From NCBI GenBank assembly GCA_963281255.1, contig OY725505.1:124001-188000 (forward strand): a DNA stretch of 64,000 nucleotides. The letters run 5' to 3'. Source of the DNA: Aphrocallistes beatrix (Eukaryota; Porifera; Hexactinellida; Sceptrulophora; Aphrocallistidae). This document shows, piece after piece, positions 25,301 to 38,700 of this stretch (position 1 is the stretch's first letter; each line of letters starts with the position of its first letter). The notes below the pieces were generated by a model. That model was not told where the DNA came from. It searched no databases and saw only the letters and a program-made list of their open reading frames with translations. A program made the translations under genes and the position numbers.

Positions 25301-28300
25301 TTCATTACGCTGATAGATGTGAATGACAATCCACCCATTATCATGCCACTCCCTACTCAAACATTTTCTGAAGCTACATCTGGTGGTAGTTTCCTATTTC
25401 AGGTTAGTTTTTCTATTGAATAAACTCTTTAGTCTCAGTTGATGATCAAACCCTCAAAATAGGTATTCATTACTCTCATTATTTCTATCAACAGGTCATT
25501 GCCACCGATGCTGACTCTGGAATCAATGCTGAAATCCAATATTCGATAACAGGTGGGAATATTGGCACTAAATTCTCTATACAAGAAGATTCAGGAGTTG
25601 TAACTACTACCACATCTCCACTCGACTTTGAAACCTTAACATCTTATACCCTGACCGTCACTGCAACTGATAGAGGAACTTCTCCAATGAGCGATACTCT
25701 AATGGTCCAAATTGATATCACAGATTCTAATGATAATGCACCAATGTTTGGATCCGATCCTTTCACATTTACGGCCCCTGAAAATGATGCGTCTCGTACA
25801 TTTATGGTACCTGCCACAGATGATGATTCTAGTTCTGATTTCAAGCAAATATTTTATTCGATACGTAGTGGAAATGAAAGTGGTATCTTCCTTATTAACG
25901 ATATGACAGGAGAAATTTCCTTATCAGAGTCGTTAGATAGAGAACGGCCTGGACTTGAAATACTACTATCTGGAAATGGAATACACAGATTGATAGTACA
26001 AGCTCAAGATAAGAATCGAACTGAGTTTACTGGCACCACACATGTACAGATTTCTGTCACAGATTTGAATGACAATCATCCGTCTATCAATCGTGAATGT
26101 CCCATCTCTTTGATTGTACAAGAAAACGTGACTGTTGAGGAGGAATTACTTACAACGATTCCAGTTACTGATGCTGATTTTGGTGCAGCAGGAGAATTTA
26201 CATATGTAATTGCCAGTGGGAATCCTATGCCTAGAGTTTTCCGAGTCAATCAAACTGGCACTCTGGAGGTGTTCGGAACCAAGTTGGATCGAGAAATCCA
26301 GCAATTTTATCTACTTCAGTTGGAATTGAGAGATATGGGCAGTCCACCACTTACTTCAACTTGTATGATAAATGTTACTGTGCTTGATTCGAACACACAT
26401 GACCCTATATTCGCGAATGAACCAAATATGATTATTCCAGAAGATACAGCCATTAATACACTTCTACTGACATACACAGCGACTGATGAAGACATTGGTC
26501 TTAATGGTGACATTATTTATACAATAAACAGTGGAAATTTTGGAACTGAATTCAAATTCAAATTGGGGCAGTTTGATGGGAAACTGACTGTAATAGGAAC
26601 TTTAGATTTTGAAACTCTCGACTCTTATACTTTAGAGATATTGGCAATCGACAGGGGAACCCCACCCAGAACTGGTACTGGAATGATTACCATCAACATC
26701 ACTGATGTAAATGATAATGCACCTATTTTAGTGGAGAATATTACAATTTCAATCCGTGAAGACATCAGCAACGGTGTTCCAATATACACTGCTATTGCTA
26801 CAGATGCTGATTCCGATGTTAACCAAATGATTGAATATCGAATACTCGACGGAAATGGTGGCATGATATTTGCCCTGGACTTGAATACTGGTGAACTTAC
26901 TATAAACGATAATACACCAATAAATCGTGAAGTCAGAGATGAGTATGTTCTAACTATCAGTGCTCGTGACAAAGGAACTCCACCATTGGAAGGTATACTC
27001 AACTTAACAATTACTGTGACAGATTTTAATGATGGAACACCTTTCTTTCTAAATCAAAATCTTGCTTTTGCTATTATTGAAGATACAGTTGAAAATAATT
27101 ATACAGGCCAAATCATCATTACCCTGACTGGTAACGACTCCGATATTGGATTGAATGGCGAATTCACATTCAGAATTGATAATGGAAATAGTGGCGGATC
27201 ATTTTCGTTGTCATCTGATGGTGTTTTAACACGTCTACTCTCTATTGATCGTGAAACTTTCGATGATTTTAATCTCACCATAGCCATCGTTGACAAGGGA
27301 ACTCCACAATTATCTAGCAGCATGATTATATATATTGACATTACCGATACTAATGATCATACACCGATTTTCTCCAACATTACATACACATTCAGTACAT
27401 TTGAAAATTCGGTGCTTACAACTGTGATTGGTAACGTTGGTGCTACAGACCAGGATGAAGGTACTAATAGGATGATAGTATATGTGATTCCTAATAATAC
27501 AATACCTTTTTCCGTTGATCCAAGTACTGGAATGTTGTCTGTATCTAGCATTCTTGATCGTGAAACTCAAGATGTTTACAGTTTTGATATTGAAGGTTAT
27601 GATGGAGGCGTACATCCACGAACTGGCACTACAACCGTTATTGTCAATATTCTGGATGTGAACGATAATCAACCTTATTTCATTACAAAGTCATACGACT
27701 TTACCATTCCAGAAAATTTTCCAAATAATGCTACTTTTGACTTTGTAGTAGGTACAGATTCAGATATTGCGCCCAATAACGTACTCTATTACCATGTTGT
27801 GAGTGGCAGTAATCATACAATGGTTGGATTAAATAGTGGCCTATTATCGGTTGTACGCAATTTAGATCGAGAATCTGCCGACTTCGTTGTTACTGGGAGT
27901 ATCTTAGTTACAAATACAGCATCCCTACCTAATTCTTCAGTTTATAATTATACCTTCTCTCGTGCTGAAATATCTATCACCCTGACAGATCTAAATGATA
28001 ATCCTCCTATCTTCACGAGCTCATGGTATCGTAGGGGAGTTTTCAGTACGACGGAATATGAATCAGTTGTTGCTCAAGTAGTTGCAAATGATGCGGATCT
28101 GGTAAATAGTACTTATTTTGGTGGAGAAATTTGGTTTACCACTCTTCCACCTCATGTCAATACAGACAGATTTCGACTGAATGGTACAAATGGAAATATT
28201 CATGTTGTCCAAAATTTGGTCCCTGATGTTGGCGAACATTTCGATTTATATGTTAATGCATGTGATAATCGTTTGCTGACGCCCTATTTTAATGACACAA

Positions 28301-31300
28301 CCCGTGTCACTTTGTGGGTTATAACAGCTGATTTACAGATCGTAATTACGATCGAACAAACCAAACCAGAAGTAGAGATGAACATTAATGGGATTACAGA
28401 AATATTAGAGAATATCACCCAATCTTTCATCAACATCGATCAAGTTATTTATAACAGTGCAAACAATGAGCATACGGACGTCTATTTCCATGCGGTTGAT
28501 AAAGGATCTTTGGGAATTGTATCCAGGGATTCGGTTATCAGAGTTGTAGATGAGAACAGAATAAGTATAGATTCTTTATTCAAAGATATCACTGTTTCCG
28601 AAGTAAGACCTGCAACTTCTCCAGTGGTAAGTCCAACTATGCTACATTTCTAATCATAATTGAATACATCCTAACCAAAATCCTGAGGCTTCTCAAGGAA
28701 TATATTGTCCTGTGATATAAACTAGAACCCAGAACCCTATGCTTTTGCTTCGATAAGGAATACATGGTCCTGATGACTTCCAATTATTTTTATTGCATAC
28801 TTAGGACCATGCATTTCTAGTGATTAATTTCAAGAAGCATCTGGTTCTGTTAGTAGACCCTTATGTTCCTAATAATGATCTTACTAAAGGAAAAATATTT
28901 TTCAATTTCTTCTCATAACTTCAGTGTATATAGACAGGTTTGCCCACATTTAAAATTTTGTTACTTTTCTAACATCTATTCTGACAAGTGATACCATCAG
29001 AAAAGTTACTTTTCTGATGGTATCACTTGTCAGAATAGATTGATAGTAATGAAGCAATATCTGACAAATGATGACTACTTATATTGTTCTGATCAAATGA
29101 CAAATTCAAAATTATGATGAATGCAACTATCTATATCTAGGAACAATTGTCCAAATCAGTAATTATTTTAATCATAGCCTTCTCTGTGTAGTCTATGTTT
29201 TAATATATTGGTATAACAATTGATTATTTTAGACAACTGTTCCTAGATGCAGACATGAAATTAACTGGAATAGTTGCATTCGTCAAAATTCTGAAATTGT
29301 CTCGACTGATCCTCTTAATAGCTCAAGTTTAGCAATTTCATTGAGTTTATATCGTGTTGTTTATTTTGACTTTCTAAGTTCACAATTTGATTTTATCTGA
29401 GTACGATAAGTTAATGGCTGCCCACATGTTATCTGTTTTACCTATATAAATTCACTATTGAAAATATGATGAGTTATGCTCGGTTCGATGGCCACACCCA
29501 GCAGTAGATTGGCGGGTTCCTGGATTATTTTGTTTGGAGAGATAAAACTTAAAATAAATTAAGTGTACTTACGTAGTATTTATGATGTGGATGATTCTAA
29601 CTATTCAGCTTGGTGGTACTCAAATATAATTCAATTTGTGATCTTAGAGTCAAAATGAACAACAATTATCAACATTTAACTCAGATGAATCAAAAGGGTG
29701 GTTGAATTTGCTCCATGATAAATTTGAGATATATTGATATATTTGAATATAGTGCATATACCGTATAAAATAAATTATCTCTTATTTCCCACTAGTGCCT
29801 AGTGGAGGTATCCCCAGGTTGGCTTTTAGAGATAACTTGCTGTATCTATGAATCCATTGATCATTAAAAAGGACAATGAATTTAGACATATAACTGTGAG
29901 GGTATATGGCTATTATATAGAATCCAATATCCAAAGTATTTAATTTCGACTGATCGTATAAATTAATGCAAAATTTTCCCTAAATATGTAATAATTTAAG
30001 GGCCTATATGTCTAATATAACGTATACATATACGTATACTGTGCTAGTGACAATATAATATTTCTAAAAAATGTATAGACCTAATATTTTATTTTCACGC
30101 TACACTGTTATCTAGTATTTTCTAGTAAAGTACAAAAATGAATTGTTACTAATTTGGTCCCTATATTTGTCTATAAATCTATCATCTATATGTACAAGTT
30201 TTGGACAGTACACTCGACATACATGTGTATATAAAGTGCTCAAAATCAAACTAATGTTCAAGTACCCATTGAGTTTAATCTTTTGAATTCAGTTGATTTT
30301 TGTTTTCATTCTACATGACTTTGAATAATTGTTTTAATTAGAGTTTTCAATGCATAAATCAGGTGAATAGATACAGGATTCACATATCCCTGTAAAACCA
30401 TTTGTACAGTTGATACCGAGTCGATATTTCAGCTGTTATCCTGGTCATGTATTGTTACACTGTTGACCTTTCCCCAACCAGATTTTAGCATAGCTATTTT
30501 TCCATTTTCATTATTGTGCTAATCTGATAATGAAGTGAATGGTCTGCCTAACTTTATTATGTTGTCTTCCCATCTATTCACAATGTTATTGTAAGTACCA
30601 GCCGTGTTTGTCCTGTTTGCTATCTCTTTATTTCAAAGAATAGAAACAAATCATTTTACGATTACCAGAATATACATGAGTTTTATGATGGCAATTATTT
30701 TTAAGTTATACAAATGCCTTACATCAGATTAATTTAATTTCACAAGGTACAAGGAAACAATATTACCAAAACAGTTGGTTTTTAATAAGAAATGTGTTCT
30801 GTATTCGAATTCCATATACTTCCATTTCCTGTAGATTTTATTGGACCCAGTGCTATTGACAATTTCAATAGTGTTAGCTTTTCTTGTCGTCATTTGCTGC
30901 TGCCTACTCATACTCTGTATTATCTACGACCAAGTACGTCGCAAACAGCTCAAGCACCGTCAACGCGTTTCATTATTAAAGTCCTATGATGCATCTCTTG
31001 ATTATAATTACTCCTTATCGGGCCAGACCTATGAGAACCCAATGTGGCTTCATCCCTATGAACAATGGGAAAAGGAAGATGAGTTTACAAAGGGTAATCC
31101 TTTGTTCTATGAGTCTCAGGAGTTCATAATGGATATGTTCCGAGAGAGCGATGACGAGAAATCGGAAGAAACTGTATCATTTGGATCGTGGGGGGCTTCA
31201 CAGGCAAAGATGCGTGCGAGAGCGGGCATTTCTGGCATGTCCAAAGCCTCAACACTCACACGTATGTCCGATGTTGATCAGGATTACAACGTGGAATTAT

Positions 31301-31368
31301 TGGCAGAGGTGTTGGGTGATGATTTGCCTCCTTCCGGGGATGAGCCTTCGGAGATTTCTAATATATAA
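16372..31368 (+). CDS. CDH23-like: CDH23-like giant cadherin, copy B (18 exons)
   Basis: Exons: 16372-16674, 16889-17216, 17469-17893, 18193-18556, 18696-18961, 19371-19806, 19996-20274, 21201-21352, 21488-21659, 21723-22076, 22142-22423, 22921-23303, 23515-23823, 23899-24243, 24351-24918, 25179-25402, 25495-28626, 30835-31368. All 17 introns match copy A in position and phase, and length differences between exons are whole codons, so the frame is intact (about 2951 residues). The domain plan equals copy A: signal peptide, 25 cadherin repeats, membrane-proximal domain, one span, tail ending S-N-I. Exon 1 differs from copy A at about 20 of 101 residues, the tail exon at 1 of 177. The linker after EC22 is DTNDHTP here and DTNDNTP in copy A. 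Only about 110 bases of 5' flank were duplicated, so its promoter may be new. Homologous adhesion to copy A is possible but not shown. Confidence 0.93.
19063..19239. mobile_element. Old MITE in intron 5 of cadherin B
   Basis: Ends CATGGTGCAACTAGG and CCTAGTTGCGCCTATG form imperfect inverted repeats, related to the element at 1066-1217. The flanks TGATGGTC and TAATGGTA agree at 6 of 8 positions, consistent with a decayed 8-base duplication. A remnant is in the same intron of copy A (3503-3602). Confidence 0.6.
25495..28626 (+). CDS. CDH23-like: Cadherin B exon 17: repeats 17-25 and membrane-proximal domain
   Basis: A 3132-base exon of 1044 codons, phase 0 at both ends. It is two codons longer than its copy A partner because of an added Lys-Phe in the EC20 sequence EFKFKLGQF. 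Protein identity to copy A is roughly nine in ten by eye, clearly less than in the tail exon. The atypical DSNTHDP linker is shared with copy A. Confidence 0.9.
28627..30834 (+). other. Last intron of cadherin B (non-coding)
   Basis: About 2.2 kb. The first half matches copy A. A segment from about 29660 to 30540 has no counterpart there and is AT-rich, with no ORF and no clear element ends. The palindrome GTATACATATAC lies near 30024. Confidence 0.7.
28975..29039. repeat. Near-perfect 65-base palindrome, last intron of cadherin B
   Basis: Identical to 14391-14455 in copy A: 32-base arms around one central T. It lies in a non-coding stretch of more than 300 bases with no difference between the copies. 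Confidence 0.9.
30835..31368 (+). CDS. CDH23-like: Cadherin B exon 18: transmembrane helix and cytoplasmic tail
   Basis: Same length as copy A exon 18. I count 6 base differences in 534 and only one amino-acid change (Met to Ile in the segment QEFxMDMFRES). The membrane span, the ENPMWLHPY motif and the C-terminal S-N-I PDZ ligand are all kept. The 50 bases before the exon and about 100 bases after it are also nearly identical, which suggests recent gene conversion rather than protein constraint alone. Confidence 0.9.
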   Translation: MLLDPVLLTISIVLAFLVVICCCLLILCIIYDQVRRKQLKHRQRVSLLKSYDASLDYNYSLSGQTYENPMWLHPYEQWEKEDEFTKGNPLFYESQEFIMDMFRESDDEKSEETVSFGSWGASQAKMRARAGISGMSKASTLTRMSDVDQDYNVELLAEVLGDDLPPSGDEPSEISNI

Positions 31369-32730
31369 TACGTAGATACAGCCCCTATGTTCACCTATCT
31401 TAATCTTTTTCTAATTTCTACTAAATTTACTAACTTTCTCACTTTTTACTCTAATTTATATTTTAGTATTTTCTCATATGTTAATTGCCTATCTTTTATA
31501 GCAATTATTCTCCAATTATGTATTTTACCTTTTTGACGTTTGGTGGTGAATGCAAATGGGTATAATCGATTTAGTACCTAATTTATGGTATTTACATCAT
31601 TCTTAATGTGTTGTATTAAAAGCAAGCACATTATTTGAATTAATTTTATTCTTTTGATGTATCGGAAGACGTATAAGAATAAATGTGGCCTTTCATTTAA
31701 ATATTTACTTTATTAGGAGTTACTTTTCTTTGTCCGAATATCAGTTTTATTTTCTCAATTTTTCATCCTTTCAAGGTTGAACAATTTTGAATAATGTCTT
31801 ATCTGGAATTTCGTGGCATAGCACACATTACTAATTTATTATTCTATAAGTTTTGAATTATTAATAAAACGATTATCAAATTTGATTTTATTTTTGGTTT
31901 TACACCATTTTTGGACATTGATTGTCCATTCTAAAGCATTTCTACACAATATTATTATATATTAATATGGAAATCATTAAATTTTATGGTTAGTATAATA
32001 ATTTTAATGCACACAAAAGCATTTGATAGACCCGATGCTATCTTTCAATATGATTATCCCCACATATAGCCGACATGAAACCCACATGCGAAATATATTA
32101 ATAAATCACAAATTACTTTAATTTTTTCTGATTATTTTTTGTCTTAGCTTGTTTTGTAATAATTTCAATCAGCACATGATCGGATCAATGAAAATTGTCG
32201 TCTTTTCGTAATAATTCGAACATGTCCAACAATTACTTGACTGAACACATTTCGAATGAGATTTTAATTGACGAACCTAACATGATGGATCAATTGTCTA
32301 TTTTAAATTCGATCCATTGATTTAGATAATAAGCTATACTTATTTTAATTTGTTTTGTCCTGTTGCTAATTCTTTTCCCTTTTTTTTCTTGGTATATATC
32401 CTTTTCTATTAAAACATGATGTATTTGCATTGGGAAAATATAGTACGTACTAGCCTGAGGGTATTCCATTTGGGTTTTAAGAATATTAATTTTCCAGTTG
32501 TGGCATATTCGTAGAGAGACCTTATTAAAATTCAAAATAAAATTGTATTCAGGCCATAATAAGACCCTAATCCATATGTTTCGCTTTGAACTCAGCTTAA
32601 AATACTGAATTTAGAAGGACAAAATTTCGCGATAACCTGAAGGAAGACTTACTTTAAGAACAGCATAAGTAAATCCATACGAAAAGTATGTACAATTTTA
32701 TAACGATTAAACCAATATAATATCTAGCTG
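31369..32730. other. Spacer between cadherin B and TRAPPC8
   Basis: It holds the 3' end of gene B and the TRAPPC8 5' flank. The last 120 bases are the part duplicated at 16000-16122. No other gene seen. AT-rich throughout. Confidence 0.6.
31678..31683 (+). terminator. Candidate polyadenylation signal of cadherin B
   Basis: AATAAA about 310 bases after the stop codon of gene B. The region is missing downstream of gene A. Confidence 0.4.
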
Positions 32731-35700
32731 ATGGCTATTACCAGCCATGCCAAATCATTGTTTTACTTCCTCAAAGAAATCTATGGACCAAATGTGGCTA
32801 TTCTAGCAACTAAAGAAGTGAGAGGTGTGTTTTGGAAGAATGGGTTGACCATAAAAGAATTTTTTGAGCCCTTTTCCAACCTGAATATTGAATGGACAGT
32901 TCGAGATCCAAGCGGTGTAAGCGGAGGGTCTGGAAGCACTCAAACGCTTCACAGTAGTGGAATATTAGGAACTTACAAACTTCGTTCAATGCATCTAAAT
33001 CTATCCGAGGTCTGTGGCCCAGACAATCCTCCTCAAAACAGCGAACTATTCGATCGTCTGCTAAGGGAGGAGTTGAATGACATAGCAGTTAGGTAGGTTG
33101 GTGAGAGTAAGTTGGCTAATTCACCGAAAAATGAAGAATTGTAAATATTGAATAATAATAAGATGTATACCCAAAGGCAGTTTAAAAGTTGTATAAGATA
33201 TATACTAAAAAATTCAGGCATTTCAATCTGTCACTACATGAAATGGCTGGAAATTTCAGGCATTTCATGTAATGACTGATTGAAATGCCCTGAAATTTTT
33301 AGGCATTAGGCGAAATGACTGATTACACAGATTGACTGCAACATATACACTTAGTCTCGAAAGAAAATATCAAATACTTTTATGCATAATAGATTTAAAT
33401 TTTTAATAATTTCTTTATCATTCGTGAATTAGTCAATTTGTGCCGATGGTAAATCTGCAATGGTAAGTATATATTCTGTTTGCGGAAGTCTTAATGTGCT
33501 AAATTCAAAGTAGAAACCAAAAGTTAAGAAAAAATAAAAGTTAGGCCAGAGTTCTCATAAATCTATTAAATGACAGACAATCTTTTAATACATCATTAAT
33601 TCTGAGTTTAAACAATTGGGACGAATTATATTGATTAATAGAACGGATTTGCATATATGGATTGTAAAAGTTTTAATTTATTTGAACTAAAAGTACTAAT
33701 GTGTCCATTAAATTCATCTTGACAACAGATGTAGTCAATCTCCATACAAATGCTAATAATTAGTCCGTTAGAGTCGAAATAATGATAAGAATCAATTTGG
33801 TAATGTGATTGAGGTTGAATATTGCTTTCTAAACTATTGAATAGTGAAATAATAGTGAAACTAGTTTGCCTTATTGAGAGGATTTTCATAAAGAGTTGCA
33901 AATAATTGATGGCAAATATACTGTATTATTAATTAAAATACATATGAATGTAGAATTTTTGAATATTTGCAAAAATTATTGCACTGATTAACCATTATTT
34001 GGCTAGATTTATGTCTAATGTATTTTTTCGGAATTTCACAACATGTTTATTATTTGCTAAATTAGGGGGGTCTTTTTCCAAAATTGCACTATGGTTATGT
34101 TTTGGTAGAAGTACCTGTAATCTGCAACATACACGATATTTCTTAATCAAGGCCCAATAAATGGAAATATTATGTTGTCTCTATATGTTGATTAACCTTT
34201 ATCTGAAGATTAGTATTTAATTGGACAAGTTCTCACAAGATTGTTTAGTTGCGAAGCATAAGGCATATGTTATAAAATTTCACGATGGCTATTTTAGCGG
34301 TTTGAGCTCCAATAAAAATTTAACTCTATTTTATTTTTGTGTTGATCTAAACATCATTCGAAACCTCATATTAAACTCTACCGACCAATGATACACTGCG
34401 AAACTGTGAGCCAGGATCATCCATGCAAAATTTCTTATTACTCAATTTAAGCCTTTCTTCAAATAATTTGTCCGTCGGCACACTTAAATTATTAGCTAGT
34501 GAATTGTTTATTGATGGCTATGCTTTTCATATCACATTTCTAATTGTCCAATTATAATAATCTGCAGTCCTCTAATGAGGAATAATTTGATCAAACTCGC
34601 CTTCTGGAAGATACAAATTTTTAATTACCAACCTGTTTGTAACCAAAGGGACTTCAGACGATAGGTGCAGCTAAGGGGTGCTAGGGGATGTTATGGTCCC
34701 CTTGCACCCCAGTTTGCCCTCTCAAGTGCACCCTAAACGATCAGGGGCTCTACACCGTCCCTCAAACACTACTACATAATATGGATTACTAGTATCCCCA
34801 ACCAATCCGCCGAATCGTTTCCAGCACCCTTTGAGAATTGCTAGCTACGCTTATGGTTCATTTATTTTTGAAATTCAAGCCCTGGTAAAACGGCTTCGAC
34901 CCGGGTTCGGCCAAATATTCAGGCCCGTCGAGACTTTTTTCATTTTTTCTATCACAGACTTGTCCCAGATGATGACGACAAAACAATTGGAAGGACCGAC
35001 CCGCAGGCTCATCCATGGTACACTGCATATCGTAAATCCTGGCTACAGAACATACCTGTAATGGAGCATGAATATATTCGTTATTACGTTTCGGTCTTAC
35101 TAATGGCGTCGAGCAATCAATCTGATCCAATGGCAATCTTCGAGCAGCTTGAACTAAAACTGGCTAGTATCATTCAGAAACAGCAGGAATCTAAACCTGA
35201 GACTAGATCGACACAGCCAAAGTTTCTATCAGAACATTTAATTAAATCTTATGTGTTAGTCCATGATATGGGCACTAGCAACTTTGAAGAAGCTGAGTCA
35301 GTGTATCATGTAAGTTCGAATAAATTAAATGGCGAGGACTTAACATAATTAATTCATCTCTTAGCCATAATGGATTGATTTCTAATCAACTTCTGGTTAG
35401 GATTTTTCGCATTATAAACAGAAGTTTTAACCATAGAGTTAGCACACTTTAAATTTTGGTTTTATTTCAAAGTACTATAATTTACCAATTAATTATTATT
35501 TAATCCGTAAAAATGTCTTTTAGACAATGCAAAAGAAATTTACCCCTAAATACTGCCATTTTCTTAAAATCAACTCAAACACAGTTACCAAAGATGAGCC
35601 AAATTCAGCTACCGAATCTTCTGAACTCCACACCACACAATGTAATGATATTTGGCACAACAATCTACGCTTCAACAGAGACATCGCAAGAAGAATGAAT

Positions 35701-38700
35701 CGAAGCACAAAGCAAAATGATGCAGAATCACAGGCAATTCTTTGTTAAATAGTTAATACATTAAACTGTTAAAAATGTAGAAATGTGAATATAGAGTTCA
35801 ATAAATAAACCCTTGCCAAAAGGCGCCAAAAATTCAAAGAATAATGCCATAGTCTCGGTGCTGAAATCCTGAAGATAATATCCTTAAGGATATTATGTTC
35901 AGGATTTTTTAGAGCTCAGCACAGAGACTGTATATTTTGATCAGAAAACCATTATAGAATTTTGATCAGAAATGTGGAATTTATATTAATTAATATTGAA
36001 ATTCTACATTTCTGATCAAAATTTCCTATTGTTTTCTGATCAAATTTCACATATTTTCTGATCAAAATATACAGTCTCGGTGCTGAGCTCTAAAAAATCC
36101 TGAACATAATATCCTTAAGGATATTATCTTCAGGATTTCAGCATCGAGAGACTATGGCATTATTCTTACAATTTTTTGGCTAACTTTAAATTTTATACAA
36201 TATAGGAACCCAAAGTTCTGACTGCAAGTTTTCTAGAAGAATCCACCGAACTGCCTCAAGAACCACACCCTCACAAACCACCTCCCCCTATTCCACATGA
36301 AGTTGGACAATATATGACACTAGGCGACAATGAATTGGTTAAGCAATTTCTCCTAGACTATGTATCATGGTTATTACTACCACATTTAGAAACGCTGATG
36401 CGCGTTCTTTATGAGAGAGTTAGCAGCCATAATAAAATATCTCGGCTCTTTTCAACTCTCAAAAAGTATACTTCCAATAAGAACACAACTACCCCACACT
36501 TGGGTTTGGATCAGTATAATGAAGTAAGTCGGAGGGTAATTAATGTTATTATGGATACTAATTTCGCCATAATTTATAGGTTTCAAATTACCCCATAGAT
36601 ATACACTTCTGAATCTGTCGAGTTACAGACACGCATGTTAGGGGACGTAGCTTTCCTGTTACAGAATTGGGAGTTAGCTTATAGCATGTATCATAGTGTG
36701 AAAAAAGATTTCCAAAGCGACCAAGCATGGTGGTTATATGCATCAGCTGTTGAAATGACTGCCTTAAGTGTTTTCATGCTTCCTACAATTAAAAAGGACC
36801 CAGCGACTTATTTCGACGAGTGTTTCCAGCAATACTTCACTATTTGTAAATCGACAAAATACGCGTTGCATGCCCTGATGTTATGGGGTGAAGTGCTCAA
36901 AGCAAAATTATTGCATTTGGATGCAGTGAACGTGTATACTAAACTTTTGGGAAAAGTAGATGACCTGTGCAATGCCATGCTTTTAGAACAAGCCGCATCG
37001 TGTGTAATGACAAGGTAAGATATCTAATTAGGGAGTATGACACTTGTGTACAGAGACAGTTGTGTACAATATTTGTGGGACAGTTGTGTACAAGCATTAG
37101 AAAGATACGTAGTTGTAGACAGCCCTAATAATATCAGTGGTTCTTTAACTAGGGTACTAGAGGTACACCAGTGTAACGTAGGGTATTTTGGGTACAGAAT
37201 TAACTGCTACCTGTGAATATGAGTTGAATCGTGAACTGTATTTATCTACTTTTTTGGTTTCTGAACACTTAATAATCTGTGTTGTTTAAAAACAAAAACA
37301 GGTAGGAATATTTTTAAAACTCATATTCACAGGTAGCGATTAATTCTGTACCCCAAATACCCTACGTTACACTGGTGTACCCCTAGTACCCTAGTTAGAG
37401 AACCACTGATATTATTAGGGCTGTCTACAACTACGTATCTTTCTAATGCTTGTACACAACTGTCTCTGTACACAAGTGTCTCACTCCGATCTATTTATGG
37501 GTTCTAAACAACACAAAGTTGAAACATTATTGTATCAATAATCTATTAATAACAATAGAATTACTGAATGGTGAAAGATAAGTGATGACAAACGTGGTCC
37601 ACGTAAATTCTAACTTGGTAGCATACGTCTATCATGAACAATTTGTATTCTATCAGCCACGTTTTTATCAACATTTATTGACTTTGACCCCAATATTTTA
37701 GGAAACCCATTCGTGCACGAAAAGCCGCACAATTAATGCTATTATCTTCGCACATGTACACTAAGTCTAATCACCCACGTCATTCTGTACGCTTATTGAA
37801 ACAAGCTTTAATGTCTTTGCAAGGAAAATCTTGGATAGCTGCAGAAGACTATGTACTAAAGATCCTCGGACAACATTCCAGTGCCCTTGGCAAAAAGGAA
37901 TTCGCATATAACATATTTGAATCTTTATTATCGCACGATCCCAAGATATATTTTCAGTTTGTATCATCGACTAAGCAAGAAGAAATTTTAAGACAGTTTT
38001 TGTCTGTTTTTCAAGAAAATAAACGCATTTCCCAGGGTCAGTTGAAATGTGTTTTAGTTAGTTGCGCATCTGTCTAATCTTAGTTTAAACGTAATTTTTT
38101 AAGGAATAGATTACTTTAAAGTGAAGCAAATCATAAAACCGGTATTAGTATATTGTTCTAATTTGCAATTACTAATAATTATAATGCTTACTCTAAACGA
38201 AATCACGAAATACATTTAACAGAAAAATAATAAATTAAAGTTTTTATTACCCCGATAATTTATTAATGAAGTTAAAATTTTCAAACGACATCAGAACAGA
38301 CACTCTCTTGTTAGTTCGAAGTATTTTACAGATTTTATAATCAATTTCTGATATATAGGGTGTCTCAAAAGTCTTTTCCGGTTGTACAATAAATAATTAA
38401 TGATAAAACCGGAAAAAAACTTTTGAGGCACCCTGTATATCAAGAAAAAATTTTTAATTAATATTGCAAATTATTTTGCCAATATATCGCTATTCGAAGA
38501 AACAAGATATTTCCAATTTTATTCAAAATCTTAATTTGTTTGATTTATGCTAAATTTTCTAGCTCATCCATTAATAATGACCACTGAAGACTGTTGTTAC
38601 GACACTACAAAGCATCTAACACCCTTGCCTATACCTAAAGTTGACTGTTCGTTAATACGTACATCATGGTGCGCTGGTTCTATGGAATACGCCTTCAAAA

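Noticed and set aside
16372..31368. Cadherin B as a processed or broken pseudogene
   Set aside because: It keeps all introns, its splice sites are good and no frameshift or stop was found in 8.9 kb of coding sequence.
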